Assembly (NCBI RefSeq): GCF_009909235.1
Contig: NZ_JAAAPO010000009.1
Location: 1 to 64,000, forward strand
Direction: 5' to 3'
From: Novosphingobium ovatum
GTDB lineage: Bacteria; Pseudomonadota; Alphaproteobacteria; Sphingomonadales; Sphingomonadaceae
Length of the DNA: 64,000 bases
Notes under the pieces: generated by a model
Told to the model about the DNA's origin: nothing
The model's input: the letters and a program-made list of their open reading frames with translations, nothing else
Database searches by the model: none
Shown: positions 1 through 8,334 of the stretch, piece after piece
Layout: every line of letters begins with the position of its first letter
How positions within the stretch are numbered: the first letter of the stretch is position 1
Made by a program: the position numbers and the translations under genes

Positions 1-91
1 ACCCGATCCCATCTCGAACTCGGCCGTGAAAGTAGTTTGCGCCAATGGTACTAACGCTCAAGCGTTGGAAGAGTAGGGCGTCGCCAGGCAT
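1..91 (+). rRNA. rrf: 5S ribosomal RNA, 3' portion
   Basis: The first 91 bases match the 3' three quarters of a bacterial 5S rRNA: the CCATCTCGAACTCGG loop and helix and the terminal GCCAGGCAT strand that closes helix I are visible. The 5' end lies outside the window, so this is the tail of an rrn operon reading into the window. The exact 3' end is estimated from the closing stem. No tRNA follows it. Confidence 0.93.
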
Positions 92-144
92 TATCGCTCG
101 CGCAATCACACAAAAAACCCATTTGCATTGTCTGTATAAATAAG

Positions 145-181
145 AAAAAGCGCCTTACCTCATGCCGGTAGGGCGCTTTTG
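145..181 (+). terminator. Terminator after the rrn operon (bidirectional)
   Basis: A 14-bp stem (AAAAGCGCCTTACC pairing with GGTAGGGCGCTTTT, one G-T wobble) closes a short loop and ends in a T run. It lies between the 5S gene and the convergent methyltransferase gene and, with A and T runs on opposite sides, can serve both. Confidence 0.85.
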
Positions 182-191
182 TCGTTTGAGC

Positions 192-803
192 TTATTCTCC
201 CCTGATCAACACCAGGGACAGGTTGTCAGCCGGCATATGGACAGTATCGTGATGGTAGAATCCATGGCTTTGCGCACATGCCACGACATCGGCCACTTCC
301 CGCAGGCCCCATTCTGGATGGCGGCTGCGTAAATCGCTGTCGAATGCAGCATTCCCCGGCTGCAGAGGCAATCCAGCCTGCCGATAGGGCCCATACAGAT
401 AGACCACACCGCCGGGGCGAAGCACCCTCTTGGCGCCCCGCATCAGGGCCTCTGTCGCGGACCAAGGGCTGATGTGCACCATGTTGATGCAAACAATGGC
501 GGCTGCTTCTGCAACGGGCCAAGGTGCCTGTCGCGTGTCCAAGGCTATCGGCGAACGCAGATTGGGCAAATCGCCGGGCATGAAACGGGCCATGCTGGCC
601 AGCGCTTCGGGCGCCGGGTCAGACGGCTGCCACGTCAGCTTTGGCAAGTGCCGGGCGAAATGGGTGATGTGTTCCCCGGTGCCGCTGGCGATTTCCAGCA
701 CCAGTCCGCTGGGCGGCAGATGCGCGCGTAGCACCTCCAGAATGGGATCGCGATTGCGCTGCGCCGCCGCAGAGGATCGACGCAGGTTCAAGGGATCGGT
801 CAT
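192..803 (-). CDS. DUF938-type SAM-dependent methyltransferase
   Basis: This 203-residue cytosolic protein matches the DUF938 family of class I methyltransferases. The SAM-binding motif I, VLEIASGTGE, is at residues 35-44, followed by a WQPSDP motif II segment. The substrate of the family is not established. Its ATG overlaps the stop codon of the histidine kinase gene by 4 nt, so it is the third gene of a response regulator, kinase, methyltransferase operon. A rho-independent terminator lies just downstream. The family assignment is firm; a link to efflux signalling is only inferred from translational coupling. Confidence 0.85.
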   Translation of the reverse strand: MTDPLNLRRSSAAAQRNRDPILEVLRAHLPPSGLVLEIASGTGEHITHFARHLPKLTWQPSDPAPEALASMARFMPGDLPNLRSPIALDTRQAPWPVAEAAAIVCINMVHISPWSATEALMRGAKRVLRPGGVVYLYGPYRQAGLPLQPGNAAFDSDLRSRHPEWGLREVADVVACAQSHGFYHHDTVHMPADNLSLVLIRGE

Positions 804-1915
804 GGCAGGTTCTCGCCGGTTGGGACGAAGGTGGACACAAGGGCAGGCTGGGGCAGCAACAGCAGAAAGCGCGATTGCGTGCCGTCTCGGTGATAGGCTG
901 CCTTGCCGCCATGGGCGCTGGCGATCGCCTGCACCACGGCCAGGCCAAGTCCTGATCCGGTGCGATGGGTGTTTTGCGCGCTTGCGCCCCTGCTGAACAC
1001 CTCAAACAGCGCCTCGACCTGCGCCTCGGGGACGCCCGGACCTTGGTCACCCAGCGCGATTTCCAGCCCGTTTGGCCCCAACGCCGCCTCCAGCCGCAAG
1101 GTGCAGGGGTGGGCATAGTGCAAGGCATTGTCCAGCAGCGCCAGCAATGCCTGCCGCAACCGTCCCGCATCCAGCCGGGCGATGACTGGCGGGCAGGACA
1201 CGTGCAGGCCAAATTGCGCCTTGGTCAGTGTGGGTTGCATCAAGGCGGCCCATTCGGCCAATTCCTGCGTCAGATCGACGTCGGTCAGCCGCAGTTCCAG
1301 CCGCCCGATATCGGCCAGACTGACACAGCGCAGATCCTCGACCAGCCGCGCCAGACCATCCACCTGCGACAACAGCCCGCGCAACAAGGCCTCGTCCATG
1401 GCAAAGACGCCATCCGACACGCCCTGCAACCGCCCCTTCAGAATGGTCAGCGGCGTGCGCAATTCATGCGCGATCTGGGCGTTCCAACTGATGGCATTAT
1501 GCGCCCCCTTTTCCAGCCGCGCCGCCATGGTGTTGAAATCGGCCACCAGCATCGCGGTTTCGCCCGGCGCTTCCAGTACGGGATTGGCCCGCGCGCTCAG
1601 GTCACCATCGGCGATCGCGCGGGCGGCGCGGGCGACCTCGTGCATGGGCAGGACGATACAGCGCGAAATGCGCAGTCCCAGCCACCCGGACAAGGCGATG
1701 CCCATCGCCGTCACCACCCCCATGATCGCCAGATCCCACCCGCTGGGCAGGGCGGAATAGTCGGGCGGGAACAGTTGCGGGGCGATATGGATCGCCACCG
1801 TATAGGCGACATAGAACGCCAGAAAGCTGAAGACGACCGTGCCCACCGCCACCATCGCCATGGCCAGCGTCAAATGGCGCGACAGGTCAAAGCGGGGCTG
1901 GCGGCGCATGTTCAT
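800..1915 (-). CDS. Sensor histidine kinase, BaeS-like
   Basis: A 371-residue inner-membrane sensor kinase. Two membrane segments (about residues 15-40 and 60-82) flank a short periplasmic loop. A HAMP linker follows (about 83-135), then the HisKA helix with the phosphoacceptor His150 in AQIAHELRTPLT, then a catalytic ATPase domain with the N box LLDNALHY, a G1 box DQGPGVPE and a G2 box GSGLGLAV. It overlaps the upstream response regulator gene and the downstream methyltransferase gene by 4 nt each. By family and by position next to an RND pump it probably senses envelope stress and controls the divergent efflux operon; that role is inferred. Confidence 0.92.
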   Translation of the reverse strand: MNMRRQPRFDLSRHLTLAMAMVAVGTVVFSFLAFYVAYTVAIHIAPQLFPPDYSALPSGWDLAIMGVVTAMGIALSGWLGLRISRCIVLPMHEVARAARAIADGDLSARANPVLEAPGETAMLVADFNTMAARLEKGAHNAISWNAQIAHELRTPLTILKGRLQGVSDGVFAMDEALLRGLLSQVDGLARLVEDLRCVSLADIGRLELRLTDVDLTQELAEWAALMQPTLTKAQFGLHVSCPPVIARLDAGRLRQALLALLDNALHYAHPCTLRLEAALGPNGLEIALGDQGPGVPEAQVEALFEVFSRGASAQNTHRTGSGLGLAVVQAIASAHGGKAAYHRDGTQSRFLLLLPQPALVSTFVPTGENLP

Positions 1916-2589
1916 GCCGCCGCGCCCATGCGATAGCCCACGCCGCGCACGCCTGCGGGCACGCCCGCGACGCCCGCCTCTTCCAGCTTGCGGCGCAGTT
2001 TGCTGATGTGGCTGTCGACGGTGCGGTCCAGCGCGTCTGATCCGGGCAGGCAGGCATCGACCAATTCACCGCGGGCGAATGTCTTGTGCGGGCTGCGGGC
2101 CATATGCAGCAACAGGCGAAATTCGGTCAGGGTCAGCGGCAGGTCACGCCCATGGACGCGCACAATATGGCTGTCGGTGTCGACCTCGATCGCGCCAACG
2201 CGCAACACCGCGCCTGCCGCGCCCTGTCCGGTGCGGCGCAGGATGGCGCGCAGGCGGGCCACCACCTCGACCGGGTTGAACGGTTTGACCACATAGTCAT
2301 CCGCCCCGATCCGCAGCGCCTGCAATTTGTCGATATCCTGATCCAGCGCGGTGATCATGATGACGGGGGTCTCGGCCTCGCGGCGGATCTGGGACAGGAC
2401 CGCCCAGCCATCCAGATGCGGCATCCCCACGTCCAGCAACACGATGTCAGGCCGCAGCGCCCGGTGCAGGTCCAGCGCCACCCGGCCATCTGCGGCATGC
2501 ACGGTGCGAAACCCCTCACGCTCCAGATAGGCGCGCAGGATATCGGCGATGTCGCCGTCGTCTTCGGCAATCAGTGCAAGCGCGCTCAT
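1912..2589 (-). CDS. OmpR-family response regulator, BaeR-like
   Basis: A 225-residue two-component regulator. The receiver domain has the acidic cluster E9-D10-D11, phosphoacceptor Asp53 in LLDVGMPHLDG, and the conserved Lys in VVKPFNP. The C-terminal half is an OmpR-type winged helix. An open frame continues 71 codons upstream, but ATG at 2589 begins the receiver fold directly (MSALALIAEDDG), so I choose it. It is the first gene of the regulator-kinase-methyltransferase operon and is divergent from the RND pump. The 11-bp direct repeats between the two operons are its likely binding site. Confidence 0.92.
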   Translation of the reverse strand: MSALALIAEDDGDIADILRAYLEREGFRTVHAADGRVALDLHRALRPDIVLLDVGMPHLDGWAVLSQIRREAETPVIMITALDQDIDKLQALRIGADDYVVKPFNPVEVVARLRAILRRTGQGAAGAVLRVGAIEVDTDSHIVRVHGRDLPLTLTEFRLLLHMARSPHKTFARGELVDACLPGSDALDRTVDSHISKLRRKLEEAGVAGVPAGVRGVGYRMGAAA

Positions 2590-2631
2590 GGCAAAGGCGT
2601 TATCATGGCAGACGTATGTGTCGCCAGACGC

Positions 2632-2664
2632 CTCCATCAAATCTCCACACAACCTCCACACAAG
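2632..2664. promoter_or_regulatory. Three tandem 11-bp direct repeats, probable OmpR-family binding site
   Basis: The units CTCCATCAAAT, CTCCACACAAC and CTCCACACAAG follow one another with no gap, a period of 11 bp or one helical turn. OmpR/PhoB winged-helix regulators bind such in-phase direct repeats. The site is between the BaeR-like gene and the RND adaptor gene it probably controls, 29 bp upstream of the adaptor ATG. Confidence 0.65.
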
Positions 2665-2692
2665 GGCAACGCAGCCCAGCCATAGGTCCAGC

Positions 2693-3811
2693 ATGGTGCA
2701 TTCTCTTTCCCGTCCGCTGATCCCTGTCCTGACCCTGTTGCTGGCCGCCTGTGGCAGTGGCGCGCCGCCGATGGCGCCCCCCGTGGCCGAGGTGCTGATC
2801 ACCCCTGCCGCGCAGCAGCCGATTTCGCTGGCCGATGAATTGCCCGGCCGCGTGGTGGCCTATCGCACGGCCGAGATCCGCCCGCAGGTGGGCGGGATTG
2901 TGCAGGCGCGGCTGTTTACCGAAGGCGCGATGGTCGGCGCGGGACAGCCGCTGTTCCAGATCAACCCGGCCCCGTTCCGTGCGGATGCGGCCAGCGCCGG
3001 GGCGGCGATGGCGCGGGCGCAGGCCACCTATGCCCGCGCGCGGAGTCAGGCTGATCGGCTGAAACCGCTGGTGGGGGCCGATGCGATCAGCGCTCAGACC
3101 TATGACGATGCGGTGGTCGCCCGCGATCAGGCGGCGGCCGATGTGGCGGCGGCGCGCGCGGCTCTGGACCGGCGGCGGCTGGATCTGGGCTTTGCGCGGG
3201 TGACATCGCCCATCGCGGGCCAGATCGGCGCGGCCCGCGTGACCGAAGGCGCGCTGGTGGGTACGGCGGATGCCAACCCCATGGCGACCGTGCAACAGAT
3301 CGACCGGGTGTATGTGGACGTGCGTCAGCCCGCCGCCCGTCTGGACGCCTTGCGCGCGGCGGTGGCCGAAGGCGCGGGGGCGGTGGCCGCCCCGGTCGAG
3401 ATCATCGGTGCCTCGGGCGCGCCGCATCCGGTCAAGGGGCGATTGCTGTTTTCCGATGTGACGGTGGATGCGGGCACGGGCAATGCGGTGGTGCGGGTGC
3501 TGGTGGACAATCCGGGCAACCGGCTGTTGCCGGGCATGTATGTGCGCGCCCGCCTGCCGCGTTTGCACCTGCGCAATGCCATCACCGTGCCGCAACAGGC
3601 GGTGGCCCATGACGCGGCCGGCCGCGCGCTGGTGCATGTCTGGACCGGCAAGGCCATCGCCGATCGCATGGTCGAGGCGGGCGATGTGGTCGACGGGCAG
3701 GTGATCATCCTCAAGGGGCTGAAGCCGGGCGAGCAGGTGGTGGTGGTGGGCATGGACCGCGTCCTGCCGGGCGCGCCGGTCAAGGCGCTGCCCTGGCGCG
3801 CGGCGCGCTGA
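2693..3811 (+). CDS. RND efflux periplasmic adaptor (MexA/AcrA family)
   Basis: A 372-residue membrane fusion protein that links the inner-membrane RND permease to the outer-membrane channel. The N terminus is a lipoprotein signal ending in LLLAAC, so Cys20 should be lipidated. Beta-barrel, lipoyl and alpha-hairpin segments follow (GGIVQARLFTEGAMVGAGQ is the first lipoyl half). The open frame extends 48 codons upstream, but only ATG 2693 places the lipobox correctly. The permease gene starts 15 nt after its stop. Substrate range cannot be read from sequence. Confidence 0.93.
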   Translation: MVHSLSRPLIPVLTLLLAACGSGAPPMAPPVAEVLITPAAQQPISLADELPGRVVAYRTAEIRPQVGGIVQARLFTEGAMVGAGQPLFQINPAPFRADAASAGAAMARAQATYARARSQADRLKPLVGADAISAQTYDDAVVARDQAAADVAAARAALDRRRLDLGFARVTSPIAGQIGAARVTEGALVGTADANPMATVQQIDRVYVDVRQPAARLDALRAAVAEGAGAVAAPVEIIGASGAPHPVKGRLLFSDVTVDAGTGNAVVRVLVDNPGNRLLPGMYVRARLPRLHLRNAITVPQQAVAHDAAGRALVHVWTGKAIADRMVEAGDVVDGQVIILKGLKPGEQVVVVGMDRVLPGAPVKALPWRAAR

Positions 3812-3826
3812 TCAACGGAGGCCCAG

Positions 3827-6800
3827 ATGATCCCCCAGTTTTTCATTACGCGCCCCGTGTTTGCCTGGGTGGTGGCGATTGCCATCGCGCTGGCAGGGCT
3901 GATCGCGCTGCCATCGATTCCCGTGGCGCGGTTCCCTTCGGTCGCGCCGCCCGCGGTGACGATCACCGCTACCTATCCGGGGGCCACGCCCCAGACGATG
4001 AATGACGGCGTTGTCGCCCTGATCGAGCGCGAATTGTCGGGCGCCAAGAGCCTGCTCTATTTCGAGGCCAGCGCCGACACATCCGGTTCGGCCACCATCA
4101 CCGCGACATTCCAGCCGGGGACCGATCCTGACATGGCGCTGGTTGATGTGCAGAACCGGCTGAAGCTGATCGAGCCGCGCCTGCCGCAGACCGTGCGCCA
4201 ATATGGTCTGGCGGTCGAGGCGGCCAATAGCGGGTTCCTGTTGCTGGTCGGGCTGAATTCGCCCGATGGCCGCTATGACGAGGCTTCGCTGAGCGATTAT
4301 CTGGCGCGCAATGTGGTGAACGAGCTGAAGCGCATTCCCGGCGTTGGCCGCGTGCAAAGCTTCTCGGCGGAAAAGGCGATGCGGGTCTGGGTCGATCCGG
4401 CGCAGCTGATCGCCTATGATCTGGCAATGGCGGATGTGACATCCGCGATTGCCGCGCAAAACATCCAGATCGCGCCGGGCACGCTGGGCGCCGAACCGGC
4501 GTTGAAGGGCCAACGCGTGCTGGTGCCGCTGACCGCCAGCGGCCAGCTGACCACGCCCGCCGAATTCGCGCGCATCGTGCTGAAAGCCGATGCCAATGGC
4601 GGGGCGGTGACCCTGGGCGATGTCGCGCGGGTCGAGATGGGCCAGCAGAATTACATGATGTCCACGCGCGAGAATGGCCGCGCGGGGGCATCGCTGGCGG
4701 TGCAGATGGCGCCGGGCGCCAATGCGGTGCAGGTGTCGGACGCGGTGCGCAAGCGCATGGCCGAAATCGCCCGCGCGATGCCCAGTGGCATGGAATGGAC
4801 GATTCCCTTCGACACCGCCCCCTTTGTCCGCGTCTCCATCGAAAAGGTGCTGGAGACGCTGGCCGAGGCGATGGTGCTGGTGTTTCTGGTGATGTACCTG
4901 TTTTTGCAGAACATCCGCTATACGCTGGTGCCCGCCGTGGTGGCGCCGATCGCGCTGCTGGGCACGGTGGCGGTGATGGCGCTGGCGGGCTATTCACTGA
5001 ACGTATTGACGATGTTTGGCATGGTGCTGGCGATCGGCATCATTGTGGATGACGCCATCGTCGTGGTCGAAAACGTCGAACGCATCATGGCCGAGGAAGG
5101 CCTGCCCCCGCTGCAAGCCACCAAAAAGGCCATGCGCGAGATTACCGGCGCGGTGGTGGGCATCACGCTGGTGCTGGTTTCGGTGTTCATCCCCATGGCC
5201 TTTGCCAGCGGATCGGTGGGGGTGATCTATCGCCAATTCGCCATGTCGATGGCGGTCAGCATCCTGATCTCGGCGGTGCTGGCGCTCTCGCTGACGCCCG
5301 CGCTATGCGCCAGCGTGCTGAAGCCGGTGATCGGCCACCGGGCCAAGCCGCGCTTTTTCGCCGCCTTTGACCGGGGCTTTGACCGGATGGCGCGCGGCTA
5401 TGCCGGATGGGTGGCGCGGGTGCTCAAACGCAGCATGCGGGCGATGGTGGCGCTGGGCGTGGTGGTGGCTTTGCTGGGCTTTGCCTTTTGGCGCTTGCCC
5501 ACCGCCTTTCTGCCCGAAGAGGATCAGGGCTATTACATCACCGCGTTCCAATTGCCCGCCGACGCCACGGCCGAACGCACGCGTGAGGCGGTGATGACGC
5601 TGGAACGCCACACCGCCACGCGTTCGGGGATCGCGGGCAACGAGGCGATTTTGGGCTTTGGCTTTGCCGGGGCGGGGCCCAATGCGGCGGTGGTGTTCAC
5701 CGTGATGAAGGATTGGGCGCAGCGCGGCGGCGCCACCGTGCAGGACGAGGTCGCCCGCACCATGCAGGCGATGTCGGTGATCAAGGAAGGCGTCATCATG
5801 AGCCTGATGCCCCCCGCGATTGATGAACTGGGCAATTCCTCGGGCTTTGCCATGCGGTTGGAGGACCGGGCCGGGCGCGGACATGACGCGCTGGTGGCGG
5901 CGCAGAACCAGTTGCTGGGCCTTGCGGCGCAAAGCAAGAAGGTGGTGGGCGTCTATCCCGATGGCCTGCCGGCGGGCACCAGCATCCACCTGTCCATCGA
6001 CCGCCAAAAGGCCGAGGCGCTGGGCGTACCGTTCAGCCGGATCAGCGATACGCTTTCGGCGGCAATGGGGTCGGCCTATGTCGGGGATTTCCCCAATAAT
6101 GGGCGGATGCAGCAGGTGATCGTGCAGGCCGACGCGCCCTATCGCATGAATCTGTCGGACATGATGCGGCTGAACCTGCGCAACAACGCCGGGGCGATGG
6201 TGCCTTTGTCCGAAGTCGTCACTGCCCAATGGCAACAAACCCCGCTGCAACTGGTACGCTATAACGGCTATCCGGCGATGCGCCTGTCGGGGATGGCGGC
6301 GCCTGGTGTCTCCAGCGGCGAGGCCATGGCCGAAATGGAAGCGCTGGCCAAGCAATTGCCGCCCGGTTTCGCCATCGAATGGACCGGCCTGTCCTATCAG
6401 GAGCAGCAATCGGGGGCGCAGGCGCCGATGTTGCTGGCGCTGTCGATGCTGGCGGTATTTCTGGTGCTGGCGGCGATGTATGACAGCTTTGCCGTGCCGC
6501 TGGCGGTGATGCTGGTGGTGCCGCTGGGGCTGATTGGCGCGGTGACGGCGGTGGAATTGCGCGGCATGGCCAATGACGTGTTCCTCAAGGTCGGGTTGAT
6601 CACCATCATCGGCCTGTCGGCCAAAAACGCCATCCTGATCGTGGAATTCGCCCGCCATTACCGCGCGGCCGGGATGGGATTGATGCAAAGCGCGATGGCC
6701 GCGGCCAAGGTGCGTTTGCGCCCGATCGTGATGACATCCATGGCCTTCACGCTGGGCGTCATGCCGCTGATGCTGGCGCGCGGGGCCAGCGCCGAAACAC

Positions 6801-6973
6801 AGGCGGCGATTGGCACGGGCGTGTTTGGCGGCATGATTTCGGGCACGGTGCTGGCGGTGTTCTTTGTCCCCGTGTTCTTTGTCGTGGCGATGGGCATCAG
6901 CGAGAAACTGGGTAGGGGACGCTGGCGCCGCCCGCCCTCGGCCCCCGCCGGGCAGGAGCAGGCCGATGCGTAA
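3827..6973 (+). CDS. RND multidrug efflux permease, HAE1 family (AcrB/MexB-like)
   Basis: A 1048-residue proton-driven inner-membrane transporter, the normal length for the hydrophobe/amphiphile family. It starts with the typical FFITRPVFAWV helix, has the two large periplasmic loops and twelve membrane helices. The proton-relay Asp pair is visible in TM4 (IIVDDAIVVVENVER) and the Lys-containing TM10 motif in LSAKNAILIVEF. A GGAGG ribosome-binding site precedes the ATG. It is the middle gene of an adaptor-permease-outer membrane factor operon and should form a complete tripartite pump. Confidence 0.96.
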   Translation: MIPQFFITRPVFAWVVAIAIALAGLIALPSIPVARFPSVAPPAVTITATYPGATPQTMNDGVVALIERELSGAKSLLYFEASADTSGSATITATFQPGTDPDMALVDVQNRLKLIEPRLPQTVRQYGLAVEAANSGFLLLVGLNSPDGRYDEASLSDYLARNVVNELKRIPGVGRVQSFSAEKAMRVWVDPAQLIAYDLAMADVTSAIAAQNIQIAPGTLGAEPALKGQRVLVPLTASGQLTTPAEFARIVLKADANGGAVTLGDVARVEMGQQNYMMSTRENGRAGASLAVQMAPGANAVQVSDAVRKRMAEIARAMPSGMEWTIPFDTAPFVRVSIEKVLETLAEAMVLVFLVMYLFLQNIRYTLVPAVVAPIALLGTVAVMALAGYSLNVLTMFGMVLAIGIIVDDAIVVVENVERIMAEEGLPPLQATKKAMREITGAVVGITLVLVSVFIPMAFASGSVGVIYRQFAMSMAVSILISAVLALSLTPALCASVLKPVIGHRAKPRFFAAFDRGFDRMARGYAGWVARVLKRSMRAMVALGVVVALLGFAFWRLPTAFLPEEDQGYYITAFQLPADATAERTREAVMTLERHTATRSGIAGNEAILGFGFAGAGPNAAVVFTVMKDWAQRGGATVQDEVARTMQAMSVIKEGVIMSLMPPAIDELGNSSGFAMRLEDRAGRGHDALVAAQNQLLGLAAQSKKVVGVYPDGLPAGTSIHLSIDRQKAEALGVPFSRISDTLSAAMGSAYVGDFPNNGRMQQVIVQADAPYRMNLSDMMRLNLRNNAGAMVPLSEVVTAQWQQTPLQLVRYNGYPAMRLSGMAAPGVSSGEAMAEMEALAKQLPPGFAIEWTGLSYQEQQSGAQAPMLLALSMLAVFLVLAAMYDSFAVPLAVMLVVPLGLIGAVTAVELRGMANDVFLKVGLITIIGLSAKNAILIVEFARHYRAAGMGLMQSAMAAAKVRLRPIVMTSMAFTLGVMPLMLARGASAETQAAIGTGVFGGMISGTVLAVFFVPVFFVVAMGISEKLGRGRWRRPPSAPAGQEQADA

Positions 6974-8294
6974 GGGGATGATCGCGCTGATGGCGCTGAT
7001 GCTGGCGGGTTGCGCGGGCGGGCAGGGCGTCATGCCCGCCGCCCCGGTGCCCGACCATTTTGCCCAAACCGGGCCGCGTGTGGTGCCTGAATGGCGGGCG
7101 ATGTTTGGCGATGCCCGGTTGCAGGCGCTGATCACGCTGGCTTTGCAGGAAAACCGCGATCTGCGCATCGCCGCGCTGAACGCTCAGGCGGCGCGGGCCA
7201 GCCTGACGGTGGCGCGGGGCGCGCAAATGCCCACGCTGGAGGCGCAAGGCTCGCTGGTTGCCACCCGCACGGCCGCCGACCACCTGACCGGCCAGATCGC
7301 CCTGACCAGTTTTGAACTGGACCTGTTTGGCCGGTTGCGCGCCCAGACCCGCGCGGCGCAGGACCGCTATCTGGCCAGCGAGGCTGGGCAGCGCGCGGCG
7401 CGGCTGACGGTGATCGGGGCGGTGGCCGAAAGCTATGTCGCGCAAGCTTTGGCGCAGGAACAATGGCAGTTGACGCAATCGACGCTGGCCGATTGGCAAG
7501 TGTCGCTGGATCTGACGCGGCGCTTGCATGATGCGGGGCAGGCCAGCGGCAGCGATGTCGCGCAGGCCGAAGGGCTGGTCCGTCAGGCCGAAGCCGATCT
7601 GGCCCAGCGCCAGCGCGAGCGCGAGCAGGCCGCCCACGCGCTGGCGCTGGCCGTGGGGGCACAGCCGCCCGCCGATCTGCCCGCGCCCGTGGGGCTGATG
7701 GCCGCGATGCTGCCCGCGTCACTGGGCGCGGGGGTGCCGTCCGATCTGTTGCTGGCGCGGCCCGACATTGTGCAGGCCGAATATGCCTTGCGCGCGGCGC
7801 AGGCCGATGTTGCGGCGGCGCGGGCGGCGTTCTTTCCCCGCCTGTCGCTGACGGCGGCGCTGGGCACGCTCAGCCCCGGATTGTCGGGCCTGTTTGGCGG
7901 CGCCAACCGCACGTGGAGCTATACGCCCGCCGTGTCGGTGCCGCTGTTTCCTCCGTCCAGCCTGCGCGGCAATCTGGCACAGGCCAAGGCGGCGCGCGGC
8001 ATCGCCGTGGCCCAATATGAAAAGGCGATCCAGACCGCCTTTGCCGAAGTGGCCGACGGCATTTCCGCCCAGACCACCTATGGCCCGCAGATCACCGCGC
8101 AAATGGCGGCGGCGGCGGCGGCGGACAGGCGCGCCAGCCTGTCGCGATTGCGCTATTCTGCGGGGGTGGACAGTCGGCTGGAGCTGCTGGACGCGCAGCG
8201 CAGCGCCTATGCCGCGCACCAGACGCTGCTGTCGACGCGGGCGGCGGCGCTGGTGGGGATGGTTCGGCTGTACCGCGCATTGGGCGGCATGTAA
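6966..8294 (+). CDS. Outer-membrane efflux lipoprotein, NodT/OprM family
   Basis: A 442-residue outer-membrane factor forming the exit duct of the RND pump. The lipobox LMLAGC puts the lipidated Cys at residue 16. Two repeats of the TolC-type fold are seen, with the family segment FELDLFGRLRAQTRAAQDRY and the second-repeat mark LLARPDIVQAEYALRAAQADV. The start ATG at 6966 overlaps the permease stop by 8 nt, and an upstream in-frame extension is rejected because it would bury the signal peptide. A strong terminator follows. Confidence 0.93.
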   Translation: MRKGMIALMALMLAGCAGGQGVMPAAPVPDHFAQTGPRVVPEWRAMFGDARLQALITLALQENRDLRIAALNAQAARASLTVARGAQMPTLEAQGSLVATRTAADHLTGQIALTSFELDLFGRLRAQTRAAQDRYLASEAGQRAARLTVIGAVAESYVAQALAQEQWQLTQSTLADWQVSLDLTRRLHDAGQASGSDVAQAEGLVRQAEADLAQRQREREQAAHALALAVGAQPPADLPAPVGLMAAMLPASLGAGVPSDLLLARPDIVQAEYALRAAQADVAAARAAFFPRLSLTAALGTLSPGLSGLFGGANRTWSYTPAVSVPLFPPSSLRGNLAQAKAARGIAVAQYEKAIQTAFAEVADGISAQTTYGPQITAQMAAAAAADRRASLSRLRYSAGVDSRLELLDAQRSAYAAHQTLLSTRAAALVGMVRLYRALGGM

Positions 8295-8296
8295 CA

Positions 8297-8329
8297 AAAG
8301 GGCGGGGCCATCACAGCCCCGCCCCCTTT
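8297..8329. terminator. Bidirectional terminator between convergent operons
   Basis: The stem GGGCGGGGC / GCCCCGCCC has a 7-nt loop and is flanked by AAAA and CTTT. It lies between the RND outer-membrane factor gene and the molybdenum hydroxylase gene, which converge here. Confidence 0.8.
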
Positions 8330-8334
8330 GCGTG

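Noticed and set aside
92..145. A tRNA directly after the 5S gene, as in many rrn operons
   Set aside because: The stretch is AT-rich, has no cloverleaf and leads straight into a terminator.
6600..6630. Copies of GCCTGTCGG inside coding sequence (for example in the RND permease, acyltransferase and yceI genes)
   Set aside because: They encode the common Gly-Leu-Ser string with preferred codons and lack the CAGG right arm. They are not counted as sites of the shared palindrome, and they show that the left half alone is weak evidence.
5303..7168. A long antisense open frame opposite the RND permease gene
   Set aside because: It lies within a confident transporter gene and codes for a His, Arg and Gln-rich product typical of the third-frame shadow in GC-rich DNA. 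No ribosome-binding site or family match is seen.
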